DNA from: an uncultured Roseburia sp.
GTDB taxonomy: Bacteria; Bacillota_A; Clostridia; Lachnospirales; Lachnospiraceae
Direction: 5' to 3'
NCBI GenBank assembly: GCA_900753715.1
Contig: CAAEAE010000015.1
Span: 62,001 to 126,000, forward strand
Length of the DNA stretch: 64,000 nt
Below are positions 8,081-18,187 of the stretch, in pieces. The notes under the pieces are model-generated. The model had not been told where the DNA came from, did no database searches, and saw only the letters and a list, made by a program, of their open reading frames with translations. The number at the start of each line of letters is the position of its first letter. Position 1 is the first letter of the stretch. The translations under genes were made by a program, and so were the position numbers.

Positions 8081-8860
8081 ATGGTAGAATATACTTTTTC
8101 GCTTGCTAACTTGGAAATACTGATTTTAATAATAGTACGCATATCCTGTTTTGTATATATTGCACCATTTTTCGGAAACACTGTAAGCCCGAGAAAAGTA
8201 AAGATAGGCTTTTCGGTTCTGGTGGCACTTTTGTTATACGAAATGGTGGATAAGACGGGTATTGAGTATACAGGTCTTTTTGGGTATGCAATCATAGTTT
8301 TAAAAGAAGGAATTACAGGGTTGCTGATAGGACTTGCTGCAAACATTTGTAATTCCATTATTTTATTTTCGGGAAATATTATTGATATGGATATCGGATT
8401 GTCCATGGCGACCGTGTTTGATCCGACGACAAGCAGTCAGGTAACAATTACCGGTAACCTGTATCAATATCTTATTTTACTTTTAATGATTGTTTCAGAT
8501 ATGCACCATGTGATTTTGAGGGCAGTCGTTGATTCCTATGAGCTGATTCCAATTAATGGTCAGGTGTTTGACTGGGACAATTTGCTTTCATCCATGACAA
8601 CTTATATGGGAGATTTGTTCAACATTGGTTTTCGGATTGTACTTCCGGTATTTATCTGCATTATGATATTAAACTGTATTCTTGGAATCATGGCAAAGGT
8701 TGCACCTCAGATGAATATGTTTTCCATCGGTATGCAGATGAAAGTTTTGGTAGGACTGAGTGTTTTGTTTGTTGTAATTCCGTTATTGCCAAAGGTTTCA
8801 GAACTTATTTTCCGGGAAATGAGAAAAATGATGGTAATGTTCATAGAGGGAATGTATTAG
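8081..8860 (+). CDS. fliR: Flagellar export gate protein FliR
   Basis: Single-copy subunit of the export channel that contacts FlhB. 259 residues with about six hydrophobic helices. Conserved features are RISCFVYIAPFFGNTVSPRKVKIGF cut by short loops near the N-terminus, the central MDIGLSMATVFDPTTSSQ, and LGIMAKVAPQMNMFSIGMQ near residue 208. The start ATG at 8081 has only a weak ribosome site, so coupling to fliQ is likely. flhB begins one base after the stop. Confidence 0.96.
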   Translation: MVEYTFSLANLEILILIIVRISCFVYIAPFFGNTVSPRKVKIGFSVLVALLLYEMVDKTGIEYTGLFGYAIIVLKEGITGLLIGLAANICNSIILFSGNIIDMDIGLSMATVFDPTTSSQVTITGNLYQYLILLLMIVSDMHHVILRAVVDSYELIPINGQVFDWDNLLSSMTTYMGDLFNIGFRIVLPVFICIMILNCILGIMAKVAPQMNMFSIGMQMKVLVGLSVLFVVIPLLPKVSELIFREMRKMMVMFIEGMY

Positions 8861-8861
8861 A

Positions 8862-9995
8862 ATGGAGTTAAAAACGGACAAGCTGGTTTTCATCTATGAT
8901 CTTCAGTGGTTTGCCAAGGATGGTCCCGGAGGAGAGAAGACAGAGCCTGCGACAGAAAAGAAGTTAAGAGAGGCGAGAGAGGACGGAAAAGTATCCAAGA
9001 GTAAGGAACTTGTCTTCGCATTTGATTTGATTGTATTTTTCCTTCTCTTAAAAATTTTTGTCAGCTTTCTCGGTGATGGGTTTGAAGAAACATTCAGGTA
9101 TACGTATGGTTCCATGGGAACGTTGGCAAAACAGAGCGCGGGGAGCTTTTCGGAAGGAGAGGCAGCTGCCTTTATCAGCTCAATCCTTCTTGAAATTTTA
9201 AAGCTTCTGCTTCCGTTTTTGGTGTTTGGATTTGCAGTGACTGTGATTGTAAATATTTTACAGGTTGGGTGGAAAGTGACGGGAAAACCGTTAAAACCCA
9301 AACCGGATAAATTTAATCCGATTAATGGAATGAAACGGATTATTTCGAAAGATTCGATTTTTGAATTGGTGAAATCAATCATAAAAATTGCGCTTATCAT
9401 CTATGTGGCGTATACTGCTATTAAGGATGATGCACAGAAGATTTTTGTGTTATATGATATGCCGTTGAATCAGGCGCTTGCCTTTTGCGGCAGTGTTATT
9501 ATTAATGCAGGACTTAAAATCAGTATTGTTTATCTTGTTGTAGGTCTGGCAGATTTTATTTACCAGAAATACCGCTTTAAAGAAGACATGAAGATGACAA
9601 AACAGGAAGTAAAAGATGAGTATAAGAATACTGAGGGAAATCCGGAGATTAAGGGACGTCAGCGTCAGCGGATGAGAGAGGCTTCCAGGCAGCGTATGAT
9701 GCAGGATGTTCCAAAAGCAGATGTAGTAATTACAAACCCGACGCATCTTGCAGTTGCAATCAAATATGATGCGGAAAAAGCAAAAGCCCCGGTGGTTCTG
9801 GCAAAGGGAGAAGATTACCTCGCTCAGAAAATCAGGGAAAAAGCGAAAGAAAACGGGATTGAAATTGTAGAAAACAAGCCTCTTGCAAGAATGCTTTATG
9901 CAAACGTGGAAATTGGAGAAGAAATTCCTCCTGAATTATATCAGGCGGTAGCGGAAATTCTTGCGATGGTTTATAATATGAAGAACAAGGGATAA
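8862..9995 (+). CDS. flhB: Flagellar export switch protein FlhB
   Basis: Export-gate protein that switches substrate class through self-cleavage. 377 residues. An N-terminal extension (YDLQWFAKDG, common in clostridial FlhB) precedes the conserved KTEPATEKKLREAREDGKV. Four membrane helices lie at about 45-65, 105-130, 165-185 and 210-230. The cytoplasmic domain contains the autocleavage motif NPTH at residues 292-295 (VVITNPTHLAVAIKYD), fully intact. The C-terminus PPELYQAVAEILAMVY matches the FlhBC end. Starts one base after fliR. Confidence 0.97.
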   Translation: MELKTDKLVFIYDLQWFAKDGPGGEKTEPATEKKLREAREDGKVSKSKELVFAFDLIVFFLLLKIFVSFLGDGFEETFRYTYGSMGTLAKQSAGSFSEGEAAAFISSILLEILKLLLPFLVFGFAVTVIVNILQVGWKVTGKPLKPKPDKFNPINGMKRIISKDSIFELVKSIIKIALIIYVAYTAIKDDAQKIFVLYDMPLNQALAFCGSVIINAGLKISIVYLVVGLADFIYQKYRFKEDMKMTKQEVKDEYKNTEGNPEIKGRQRQRMREASRQRMMQDVPKADVVITNPTHLAVAIKYDAEKAKAPVVLAKGEDYLAQKIREKAKENGIEIVENKPLARMLYANVEIGEEIPPELYQAVAEILAMVYNMKNKG

Positions 9996-10011
9996 TCAGG
10001 GAGGAAATGGC

Positions 10012-12045
10012 ATGAAGAAATCTGACATAGGTATTGCACTGTATTTATTGGCTGCAGTCATCTTTTTTATAGTGCCGATTAGCTCCACCTTATTGGATGT
10101 CATGCTGGCAATCAATATATCAGTCGCATTGATTGTATTGTTTAATACACTTTTTGTACAGGAAGTTCTGGATATGTCGTTCTTCCCGACACTGTTGCTG
10201 TTTACGACAATTTTTCGTATTTCATTGAATGTATCTTCCACACGTCTGATTCTGACTACCGGAAATCCGGGTAATGTTGTAGAGACCTTCGGTCAGTTCG
10301 TTGGCGGCGGTAACATGATTATTGGAGCTATTATCTTTGTAGTTCTAATTCTGATTCAGTTTATCGTCATTAATAAAGGTTCGGAGCGTGTTGCTGAGGT
10401 AACAGCAAGATTTACGTTAGATGCTATGCCAGGTAAGCAGATGGCAATTGATGCTGACTTAAATACGGGAGCAATTACAGAAAAGCAGGCAAGGGAGCGA
10501 CGCAATAAGATTCAGGAAGAGGCAAGCTTCTTTGGTTCCATGGATGGTGCAACAAAGTACGTAAAAGGAGACGCAACTGCGGGTCTTATTATCACGTTTA
10601 TCAATATCATCGGTGGAACAGCAATGGGAATGATGCGTGATGGTCTTCAGTTTGCAGATGCGATTCAGAGATATGGACTTCTTACGATTGGTGATGGACT
10701 CTGTTCCCAGATTCCTTCCCTTTTGATTTCACTTGCCACCGGTATTCTTGTAACCAAGGCATCCAAGGAAGCGGATTTCAGCAATATCCTCATTTCACAG
10801 TTGTTTGGAATTCCGAAGGTGCTTTATATTGTTGGTGCAACACTTTGCTTCTTGGGAATTGTAACACCGTTAAAGACATATCTGTTTGTACCGCTTGGAC
10901 TTGTGTTTGTAATTGCGGGACGTTCCGTGAGCAAGAACAGTGCGATTGAGAGCATTGAGGAGGAGGCAAATGAAGCCGAGGCAGAGGCAGAAGAAATCCG
11001 CCGCCCGGAGAATGTGGTTTCCTTATTGCAGGTTGACCCAATCGAACTCGAATTTGGATATGGTATCATTCCGTTGGCAGATGTGAACCAGGGCGGAGAT
11101 TTGCTGGATCGTGTGGTTATGATTCGACGTCAGATTGCGCTTGAACTTGGTACGGTTGTGCCAATTATTCGTTTACGTGATAACATTCAGCTCAATCCGA
11201 ATCAGTATATCATTAAAATTAAAGGAATTCAGGTCACAGAAGGTGAGATTTTGTTTGACCATTATATGGCAATGAATCCTGGATATGTCGAGGAAGAAAT
11301 CACCGGTATCCCAACCTTTGAGCCTTCTTTCCATTTGCCGGCAATCTGGATTACAGAGAGCCAGAGAGAGCGTGCGGAAAGTCTTGGTTATACTGTAGTA
11401 GACCCACCGTCTATCATTGCAACTCATCTTACAGAAGTAATTCGTTCCCATATTGCGGAACTTCTTACCAGACAGGATGTACAGAATCTTGTCAACAACC
11501 TAAAAGAGAGCAATCCGGTTCTGGTGGACGAGCTTGTGCCAAAACTTCTGGGGCTTGGAGAAGTACAGAAGGTTTTGCAGAACCTGCTTGGTGAGGGAAT
11601 TTCCATCCGGGATCTTCTCACGATATTTGAGACGCTGGCAGACCATGCGTCAGCAACCAGAGATACAGATGTTTTGACGGAGTACGTCAGACAGAGCTTA
11701 AAGCGTGCGATTTCCAATAAGTATTTCCCGGCGAATGAGACCACAAGCGTAATTACGTTAGACCCGAAGGTAGAACAGGAAATCATGGGCTCCGTGAAAC
11801 AGACAGAGCAGGGTGCATATCTTACCCTGGATCCAGAGAAGACTAAGGCAATTATGTCCTCTGTGGAAACAGAGATTGCAAAACTTGAGAATATGGGCAA
11901 GAGTGCAATCGTGATTACATCTCCGATTGTGAGAATGTATTTCAAAAAACTGACAGAAGATTATTTCAAAGATCTGATTGTGGTATCTTATAATGAAGTA
12001 GAATCGAATGTAGAATTGCAGTCAGTAGGGATGGTGACAGTATAA
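10012..12045 (+). CDS. flhA: Flagellar export protein FlhA
   Basis: Nonameric export-gate ring component that docks chaperone-substrate complexes. 677 residues, normal length. An N-terminal membrane region (about residues 8-310) has several helices; the FHIPEP-family loop includes ARFTLDAMPGKQMAIDADLN and ARERRNKIQEEASFFGSMDG. After an acidic Glu/Ala-rich linker (about 325-340), the cytoplasmic FlhAC domain contains YGIIPLADVNQGGDLLDRV, EPAxWI-like LPAIWITES and the TDVLTEYVRQSLKRAI region. A GGGAGGAAATGGC ribosome site is present. The stop abuts the flhF ATG with no spacer. Confidence 0.97.
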   Translation: MKKSDIGIALYLLAAVIFFIVPISSTLLDVMLAINISVALIVLFNTLFVQEVLDMSFFPTLLLFTTIFRISLNVSSTRLILTTGNPGNVVETFGQFVGGGNMIIGAIIFVVLILIQFIVINKGSERVAEVTARFTLDAMPGKQMAIDADLNTGAITEKQARERRNKIQEEASFFGSMDGATKYVKGDATAGLIITFINIIGGTAMGMMRDGLQFADAIQRYGLLTIGDGLCSQIPSLLISLATGILVTKASKEADFSNILISQLFGIPKVLYIVGATLCFLGIVTPLKTYLFVPLGLVFVIAGRSVSKNSAIESIEEEANEAEAEAEEIRRPENVVSLLQVDPIELEFGYGIIPLADVNQGGDLLDRVVMIRRQIALELGTVVPIIRLRDNIQLNPNQYIIKIKGIQVTEGEILFDHYMAMNPGYVEEEITGIPTFEPSFHLPAIWITESQRERAESLGYTVVDPPSIIATHLTEVIRSHIAELLTRQDVQNLVNNLKESNPVLVDELVPKLLGLGEVQKVLQNLLGEGISIRDLLTIFETLADHASATRDTDVLTEYVRQSLKRAISNKYFPANETTSVITLDPKVEQEIMGSVKQTEQGAYLTLDPEKTKAIMSSVETEIAKLENMGKSAIVITSPIVRMYFKKLTEDYFKDLIVVSYNEVESNVELQSVGMVTV

Positions 12046-13326
12046 ATGACAATCAATAAGTATCAGGGAAAGACAAAAGAGGAAGCGATTGAGAAGGCAA
12101 AACAGGAACTCGGAGAAAATGCAGTTGTAATGAATGTCAAGGAAATCAAACCCAAAGGGGTTTTGAAGGTGTTTAAGAGTTCTGTGTTTGAAGTGACTGC
12201 AGCTATTGAGGAGAAAGAAAAATTTACAAATCCCCGTCAGGCATTAGAGACACCGCTTAAAATGCATGATGGAATTAACCTGACAGCAGATGAAAAACTG
12301 AATGTATCTGGTTTGCAGCAAAATGGAAGCAGCAGAGAAGCCGGAACGCAGGAGGTGAAGATGGCAGAATTTGCAGAGAGACCGAGAACAACCGGACTTG
12401 CCAGTGAGGGACTTGAAAAGAAGCTAGAGGATCTTTCAAATATTTTGGAGAAGCAGTTTGCAGCGGAGGACCGCAAGATTGCAAAACCTCAACCGGAAGA
12501 ATTAAAGCCGGAGAAGACGGTGACGAATCCGGAAGGTTTCCAGTTTATGAAAATGCTTTACCGCACGATGTTAGAGAACGATGTCAATGAGAAATACGTC
12601 AACCAGATTATGGAAGAGGCGGAGAAAGTAATTCACAGCGGAAGCAGCGTAGATCATATTTTGTCCAATGTATATCAGAAGATGATTTTAAAGTTTGGAC
12701 AGCCGCATCCGATTTCACTTTCCGGGAAAAAGCCCAATGTTATCTTTTTTATTGGACCAACCGGTGTAGGAAAGACGACAACAATTGCAAAAATTGCATC
12801 AAAATATAAAGTAGAGTATGGAAAGCGCGTTGCATTTCTGACGGCAGATACTTACCGGATTGCCGCAACGGAACAGCTCCGCGTGTATGCAAACATTTTA
12901 GATTCTCCGATGAGTATTATTTATTCTTCGGAGGAACTTAATGATGCAGTTGCAAGAGTTGCAGATTATGATTTAGTGTTTATTGACACGGCAGGATTCT
13001 CACATCGCAATGAGGTACAGTGTGAGGATATGAAAAAACTGATTAATGGGCTGGATGAAGAGTACGGAAAAGAAGTGTATCTTGTTTTGAGTGCTACAAC
13101 AAAGTATAGAGATCTTCTGGATATTGTAGATACTTATCATGAGATTGCAGATTACAAGCTGATTTTTACAAAGTTAGATGAGACTTCCTCACTTGGAAAT
13201 CTTTTGAATATCCGCCTCTATTCCGGGGCAGACCTTTCTTATACAGCATATGGTCAGAATGTGCCGGATGACATTGAAGAATTTAATACACAAAAGATTG
13301 TTAAGCAGCTTCTGGGAGGAAGATAG
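12046..13326 (+). CDS. flhF: Flagellar placement GTPase FlhF
   Basis: SRP-family GTPase that sets the site or number of flagella. 426 residues. A basic N-terminal B domain (about 1-150, poorly conserved) is followed by the N domain and the G domain: G1 FFIGPTGVGKTTTIAKIA at about residue 237, G2 TADTYRIAATEQLRVYA, G3 FIDTAGFSHRN, G4 FTKLDE, and G5 SYTAYGQNVPDDI. Its ATG directly follows the flhA stop, and flhG follows after three bases, the usual FlhF-FlhG pair in which FlhG stimulates FlhF GTP hydrolysis. Confidence 0.97.
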   Translation: MTINKYQGKTKEEAIEKAKQELGENAVVMNVKEIKPKGVLKVFKSSVFEVTAAIEEKEKFTNPRQALETPLKMHDGINLTADEKLNVSGLQQNGSSREAGTQEVKMAEFAERPRTTGLASEGLEKKLEDLSNILEKQFAAEDRKIAKPQPEELKPEKTVTNPEGFQFMKMLYRTMLENDVNEKYVNQIMEEAEKVIHSGSSVDHILSNVYQKMILKFGQPHPISLSGKKPNVIFFIGPTGVGKTTTIAKIASKYKVEYGKRVAFLTADTYRIAATEQLRVYANILDSPMSIIYSSEELNDAVARVADYDLVFIDTAGFSHRNEVQCEDMKKLINGLDEEYGKEVYLVLSATTKYRDLLDIVDTYHEIADYKLIFTKLDETSSLGNLLNIRLYSGADLSYTAYGQNVPDDIEEFNTQKIVKQLLGGR

Positions 13327-13329
13327 TTC

Positions 13330-14208
13330 ATGGACCAGGCAGAAAACCTAAGAAATGTAATAAAATTGAAAAATCAGGGAGTCCGGTCTGGTGCAAGAGT
13401 GGTTACAATTACCAGTGGAAAAGGCGGAGTCGGAAAATCAAATGTTGCGGTAAACCTTGCAGTCTGGCTGCGAAAGATGGGAAAACGTGTTGTGATATTT
13501 GATGCAGACTTCGGATTGGCAAATGTCGAGGTTATGTTTGGCGCAATGCCGGAATATAATCTCAGCGATTTGATTTATCATGGCAGAACGATGCGTGAAA
13601 TTATTTCAGAAGGCCCGATGGAGATTGGTTTTGTTTCCGGAGGAGCCGGTATTATGGGAATGAATGACCTCTCAAAGGATCAGATAATGTATCTGGTGAG
13701 AAGCCTTGGAGAGCTTGATCAGATGGCGGATGTGGTTTTGGTTGATACGGGAGCGGGAATTTCAGACCAGGTGCTGGAATTTGTTATGGCAAGCAGTGAA
13801 GTGTTAGTTGTTACAACGCCGGACCCCAGTTCATTGACAGATGCCTATTCATTGCTAAAGACGCTGTATCGGAGACCTGAGTTTGACAGGGGGCGCACAA
13901 ATGTAAAAATTGTTTCAAATCGCGTGATGACAGCGGAGGAAGGCAGAAATATTTATGAGAAACTGAATTCTGTAGTAGAGCAGTTTCTGCACGGTTCCGT
14001 GGAGTATCTTGGGATGATTCCGCAGGACAGAGAACTGGAACGGGCGGTAAGACAGCAGAAAATCGTGTCAATGCACCAGCCGAAAAGCAACTCGGCGCGT
14101 GCGTTTGAAGTAATGGCTTCAAACCTTATAAATGAAGAACAGAAAGCATTTCATTTCAATCATGGGATTGCAAGAATATTTTCAGAATTATTAGGCTACA
14201 AAGAGTAA
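13330..14208 (+). CDS. flhG: MinD-like ATPase FlhG (YlxH)
   Basis: Membrane-associated ParA/MinD-type ATPase controlling flagellar number with FlhF, and in Bacillus contributing to C-ring assembly with FliM/FliY. 292 residues. The deviant Walker A motif with signature lysine is at about residues 30-40 (ITSGKGGVGKSNVAVNLA), Walker A' is VVIFDADFGLANVEVMFG, and Walker B is VVLVDTGAGIS. The N-terminal DQAENLRNVIK helix resembles the FlhF-activating peptide of FlhG. The C-terminus has a helix for membrane contact. Placed between flhF and a PilZ gene. Confidence 0.95.
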   Translation: MDQAENLRNVIKLKNQGVRSGARVVTITSGKGGVGKSNVAVNLAVWLRKMGKRVVIFDADFGLANVEVMFGAMPEYNLSDLIYHGRTMREIISEGPMEIGFVSGGAGIMGMNDLSKDQIMYLVRSLGELDQMADVVLVDTGAGISDQVLEFVMASSEVLVVTTPDPSSLTDAYSLLKTLYRRPEFDRGRTNVKIVSNRVMTAEEGRNIYEKLNSVVEQFLHGSVEYLGMIPQDRELERAVRQQKIVSMHQPKSNSARAFEVMASNLINEEQKAFHFNHGIARIFSELLGYKE

Positions 14209-14220
14209 GGAGTGGATGAA

Positions 14221-14970
14221 ATGGAAATTTCCAAGCTGATTTGCCCGGGAGATAAGGTGGAGCTCCGGATGATCTGGCAGATGCGGGAGCAGGAAAAAAC
14301 AGGTGCATCTGCAAAAGTATATAAAAGTAAGGTGTTCGATTTTGTTCCGGGAAGTGATGACCTTGAAATTGCAATGCCGATAGAGGAAGGGAAGCTTAAG
14401 CTGCTTCCACTAAATGTCAGGGTTGAGTTTTTATTCATGACTAAAAACGGAATGTACCGGGCGAATGGAGAAATTGTAGAGCGCTATAAAAAAGACAATC
14501 TGTATATGCTTCGAATCAGCTTAAAGACGGCACTTGAGCGGTTTCAGAGAAGAGAGTTTTTCCGGTTGTCCTACAGTATTGAGTTAGAATATTATGAATT
14601 GACAGAAGAACAGGCGAAGATGGAATCGGCTGATGCGGTTTTTGTGCAGATACGTTCAGAGGAAAATGCTTCTGAACTTGAAAAGTCCTGTAAGATGGTG
14701 GACATCAGCGGCGGTGGGGTGCGCATCAGCACAGAGAAGCCAATGCAGCAAGGACAGTTTATTCTTTTGACAATGCGGCTTACGAGCACCAGAATGGATA
14801 AACAGTGTTATGTGATAGGACAGGTGTTAGAGAGTTTCCTGGTAGAAAAAGGGGAAGGCAGCCGTTATGAGAACCGTATAAAATTTATTATCAAAGATGC
14901 AAAGGTTCAGGAAGAAATCATACAGTTTATTTTTGAAGAAGATCGCAGGTCACGTAGTATCAAACGTTAA
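14221..14970 (+). CDS. PilZ-domain flagellar brake protein, YcgR-like
   Basis: Probable c-di-GMP effector that slows the motor. 249 residues: an N-terminal YcgR-type domain (about 1-100) and a C-terminal PilZ domain. The c-di-GMP signature is intact: RREFFR at about residue 105 (RxxxR type) and DISGGGVRIS at about 162 (the [D/N]xSxxG loop). The start was moved from an in-frame GTG at 14212 to ATG 14221: the GTG lies inside the ribosome site AAGGAG (14207-14212), which is ideally spaced 8 bases from ATG 14221. Its place between flhG and cheB fits motor control rather than polysaccharide synthesis. Confidence 0.9.
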   Translation: MEISKLICPGDKVELRMIWQMREQEKTGASAKVYKSKVFDFVPGSDDLEIAMPIEEGKLKLLPLNVRVEFLFMTKNGMYRANGEIVERYKKDNLYMLRISLKTALERFQRREFFRLSYSIELEYYELTEEQAKMESADAVFVQIRSEENASELEKSCKMVDISGGGVRISTEKPMQQGQFILLTMRLTSTRMDKQCYVIGQVLESFLVEKGEGSRYENRIKFIIKDAKVQEEIIQFIFEEDRRSRSIKR

Positions 14971-14982
14971 AGGGTAACGAAT

Positions 14983-16035
14983 ATGAAAAAAAATATTTTA
15001 GTTGTTGATGACTCTGCACTCATGAGAAGGGTCATCTGTGATATAATCAATACAGATGGAACATTTCAGGCAAATGATGTATGCCGGGATGGTCTCGAAG
15101 CATATGAAAAACTTAAGACAACAAAGTATGCCGGTGTGATTCTTGATGTAAATATGCCAAGAATGGATGGACTGCAGTTGTTGGAAAAACTACAGCAGGA
15201 CAAAATCAAAGCGACTGTGATTATGGTAAGCACCCAGACAACAAAGGATGCGGACGTTACAATCCGTGCCATGGAGCGTGGAGCAATTGATTTTGTTGAA
15301 AAACCAACGAACATTGTCGAGGCGAAAGGTGAGAGTTTCCGCAATCGTCTGTTAGATGTGCTTTCTGCCGTATTGCGTACAGAACGCGAGAATCTGACGA
15401 TGCAGACCCAAAAGCCGGAAGTCGTTTTAAGACGACAGAAACCGGTTGCAAAATCAGGAAATCTCATCGTGGCACTTGCATGTTCTACCGGCGGTCCGAA
15501 GGCTTTACAGAGTGTAATTCCGAAACTTCCGAAGAATTTAAACGCACCGGTGGTATTAGTACAGCATATGCCGGTTGGATTTACAAAGTCCATGGCAGAG
15601 CGGTTAGATACGACAAGCCCGATTCGTGTAAAAGAAGCAGAGGAAGGCGATGTTTTGCAGAAGGGTACAGTATATATTGCACCCGGAGGAAAACACATGG
15701 AAGTTGTCAAGTGCGCTGGAGGCCATAAGATTGCGTTGAATGAAATGCCACCAATCGGAGGACTGAGACCATGTGCCAACATTACGTACGATTCGCTGAA
15801 AACCAGTGGATACGACGAGGTGGTGTGTGTGGTATTGACCGGAATGGGAGCCGATGGAACAAACGGAATCCTGTCTCTTGCCAAAAGCAAACCGGTTCAT
15901 GTAATCGCACAGAATGCCCAGACCTGCGTGGTATATGGAATGCCAAAAGCAATTGCGGAGTCTGGCATGGTAGATGAAGTGGTTCCACTCGAAGACGTTG
16001 CACAAACAATTATAAAGAATGTGGGGGTACAGTAA
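14983..16035 (+). CDS. cheB: Chemotaxis methylesterase/glutamine deamidase CheB
   Basis: Removes methyl groups from receptors, and deamidates them, for adaptation. 350 residues. The receiver domain has Asp9/Asp10, phosphoacceptor Asp55 (VILDVNMPRMDG) and Lys in EKP at about residue 107. The catalytic domain begins near residue 160 with the nucleophile Ser in ALACSTGGPKAL; the triad is completed by His in VLVQHMPVGF and Asp in LTGMGADG. Domain order and length are standard. Its 3' end supplies the ribosome site for cheA. No cheR is present in the window. Confidence 0.97.
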   Translation: MKKNILVVDDSALMRRVICDIINTDGTFQANDVCRDGLEAYEKLKTTKYAGVILDVNMPRMDGLQLLEKLQQDKIKATVIMVSTQTTKDADVTIRAMERGAIDFVEKPTNIVEAKGESFRNRLLDVLSAVLRTERENLTMQTQKPEVVLRRQKPVAKSGNLIVALACSTGGPKALQSVIPKLPKNLNAPVVLVQHMPVGFTKSMAERLDTTSPIRVKEAEEGDVLQKGTVYIAPGGKHMEVVKCAGGHKIALNEMPPIGGLRPCANITYDSLKTSGYDEVVCVVLTGMGADGTNGILSLAKSKPVHVIAQNAQTCVVYGMPKAIAESGMVDEVVPLEDVAQTIIKNVGVQ

Positions 16036-16036
16036 T

Positions 16037-18172
16037 ATGGATGTAAGCCAGTATCTTGAAGTATTTATTGATGAAGCAGATGAGCATCTGCAAAGTTTAA
16101 GCGACCAGATTATGGTGCTTGAAAAAGAGCCGGAAAATATGGATACCATTAATGAAATTTTCCGTGCAGCCCACTCGTTAAAGGGAATGGCTGGTACCAT
16201 GGGATTCAAGCGGATGCAGCGACTGACCCATGATATGGAAAATGTATTCCAGGAAGTTCGTAGCGATAAAATAAAAGTAAACAGTTCCATGATTGATTTA
16301 TTATTCAAATGCCTCGATGCAATCGAGGGCTATCTGAATCACATTAAAGAGAGTTCAGATGAAGGAACTGAAGATAATGAACTGATTATTAAAGAATTAA
16401 ATGACTTTATTGCCGGTTCTGAAGGCGGTGAAAAAGCTCCGGAAGAGAAGAAAGAAGCTCCAAAAGCAGAACAGCCGTCAGAAGATGCGGACGCTGGAAA
16501 AAAATATTTTACAGTGGAATTAAATGAGGCAGAAAAAGCCAAAATCAAAGCAGCAGAGGACGCAGGAGCTCATATTTACGGTTTTACCGTGTCTATCCAG
16601 AAAGAATGTCTGTTAAAGGCTGCTCGTGCATTCCTTGTATTTAAAGCAGTAGAAGAATTTGGTGAAATTCTTGTATACAGCCCAAGTTCACAGGAAATTG
16701 AAGATGAACATTTCGAATATGATTTCAGCTTCTTTGTAGCATCCGATGAACCGTTTGAAAAAGTAAATGAAGCTGCAAAGGCTGTGTCAGAAATTGAGAG
16801 CGTTGTCGGTGAGGAAGTACATTACGAGACTTTAGTAGAGAAACAGCGGAAGGCCGAGGAAGTGGCAGCAAATGAGGCTGCAAAAGAAGCCGAAAAAGAG
16901 GCAGCAAAAGAAACACCGGCAGCAGAAAGTGCACCGGCAGCTCCGGCAGCAACAGCGAAGTCTGCATCTGCAGCAAACAGCAAAAAACAGGCGGCTGCAA
17001 AACCGGTTACAAATCGTACTGTACGTGTCGATATCGAGAAACTTGATACCTTGATGAACCAGGTATCAGAGTTAATTATCGAGAAGAACAGTCTGGTTTC
17101 AATCGCTGATAGCAATGCATCATCCGGAGATGGACAGGCTCAGGTATTCCATGAGAGAATTGAATCCTTAGAGCGTATTACCACAAGCCTTCATGAATCT
17201 GTCATGAAAGTACGAATGGTGCCAATCGAGAGTGTTGTAAGTAAATTTCCACGTATGATCAGAGACCTTGATCGTAAATTAAACAAACGTATGGAATTAC
17301 ATATGACTGGTGAAGATACCGAGCTGGATCGTACCGTAGTTGACCAGATTGGTGATCCACTGCAGCATTTGCTTCGTAACTCTGCGGATCATGGACTTGA
17401 GGATAATGCAGTCCGTGTTCAGAGAGGAAAACCGGAAGTCGGAACTATTTTCTTAAATGCATTCCAGGAAGGAAATAACGTTATCATCAAAGTAGGTGAT
17501 GATGGTAATGGTATTGATGTAGAGGCAGTACGTAACAAAGCAGCAGAGCGTGGTGTCATTACAGAAGAGCAGGCAGAGAATATGACAGAGAAAGAGATTA
17601 TCAATCTTTTGTTCCTGCCAAGCTTTTCCATGGCAAAGAAGATTACGGATATCTCTGGACGTGGTGTAGGACTTGACGTTGTAAAATCCGGCATCGAGGC
17701 ATTAGGCGGAGATGTAGAGGTAGAAACAGAACTGGGTGTGGGTACAACCTTTACCGTTCGTCTTCCTCTGACACTTGCAATTATTCAGGCACTTCTCGTA
17801 GAAGTACGCGATGAGAAATATGCGATTGCACTTGGCTCTATCTCCAACATTGAGGATATTCCAATCAGTGATATCAAATATGTAGAAGCAAAAGAAGTGA
17901 TTCACCTTCGTGGAAAGGTAATTCCGTTAATCCGTCTGGATCGTATGCTTGATTGCCCGCCGAAGGATGAGGAACCGGAGAATCTGACCGTTGTTATCGT
18001 ACAAAAAGGTGATAACCTGACTGGACTTGTAGTCGATGGCCTGGTAGGTCAGCAGGAAATTGTTATCAAGTCCCTTGGCAAATACATGAACAACAGCAAG
18101 ATTATCAGTGGTGCAACCATTCTTGGTGATGGTGAAGTTGCCTTGATTTTGGATGTCAATACATTAATGTAA
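16037..18172 (+). CDS. cheA: Chemotaxis histidine kinase CheA
   Basis: Receptor-coupled kinase for CheY and CheB. 711 residues with all five domains: P1 (HPt) with phosphorylated His46 in RAAHSLKGMAGTMG; P2 (about 160-265); P3 dimerisation after an Ala/Glu/Lys-rich linker (about 270-325); P4 HATPase with LLRNSADHGLED, DDGNGIDV and GRGVGLDVVKS; and P5, the CheW-like domain at the end. ATG 16037 is chosen because it starts the conserved MDVSQYLEVFIDEA and has a GGGGG ribosome site. An upstream in-frame ATG at 16019, within cheB, is not supported. Confidence 0.97.
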   Translation: MDVSQYLEVFIDEADEHLQSLSDQIMVLEKEPENMDTINEIFRAAHSLKGMAGTMGFKRMQRLTHDMENVFQEVRSDKIKVNSSMIDLLFKCLDAIEGYLNHIKESSDEGTEDNELIIKELNDFIAGSEGGEKAPEEKKEAPKAEQPSEDADAGKKYFTVELNEAEKAKIKAAEDAGAHIYGFTVSIQKECLLKAARAFLVFKAVEEFGEILVYSPSSQEIEDEHFEYDFSFFVASDEPFEKVNEAAKAVSEIESVVGEEVHYETLVEKQRKAEEVAANEAAKEAEKEAAKETPAAESAPAAPAATAKSASAANSKKQAAAKPVTNRTVRVDIEKLDTLMNQVSELIIEKNSLVSIADSNASSGDGQAQVFHERIESLERITTSLHESVMKVRMVPIESVVSKFPRMIRDLDRKLNKRMELHMTGEDTELDRTVVDQIGDPLQHLLRNSADHGLEDNAVRVQRGKPEVGTIFLNAFQEGNNVIIKVGDDGNGIDVEAVRNKAAERGVITEEQAENMTEKEIINLLFLPSFSMAKKITDISGRGVGLDVVKSGIEALGGDVEVETELGVGTTFTVRLPLTLAIIQALLVEVRDEKYAIALGSISNIEDIPISDIKYVEAKEVIHLRGKVIPLIRLDRMLDCPPKDEEPENLTVVIVQKGDNLTGLVVDGLVGQQEIVIKSLGKYMNNSKIISGATILGDGEVALILDVNTLM

Positions 18173-18187
18173 TGGAGGGTGACAGGC

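Noticed and set aside
14212..14220. GTG start for the PilZ gene.
   Set aside because: The GTG is part of the AAGGAG ribosome site that serves ATG 14221.
15066..15890. 274-codon minus-strand frame opposite cheB.
   Set aside because: Lies wholly antisense to a well-supported gene and its translation is not protein-like; similar antisense frames lie opposite motA, flhA and polC.
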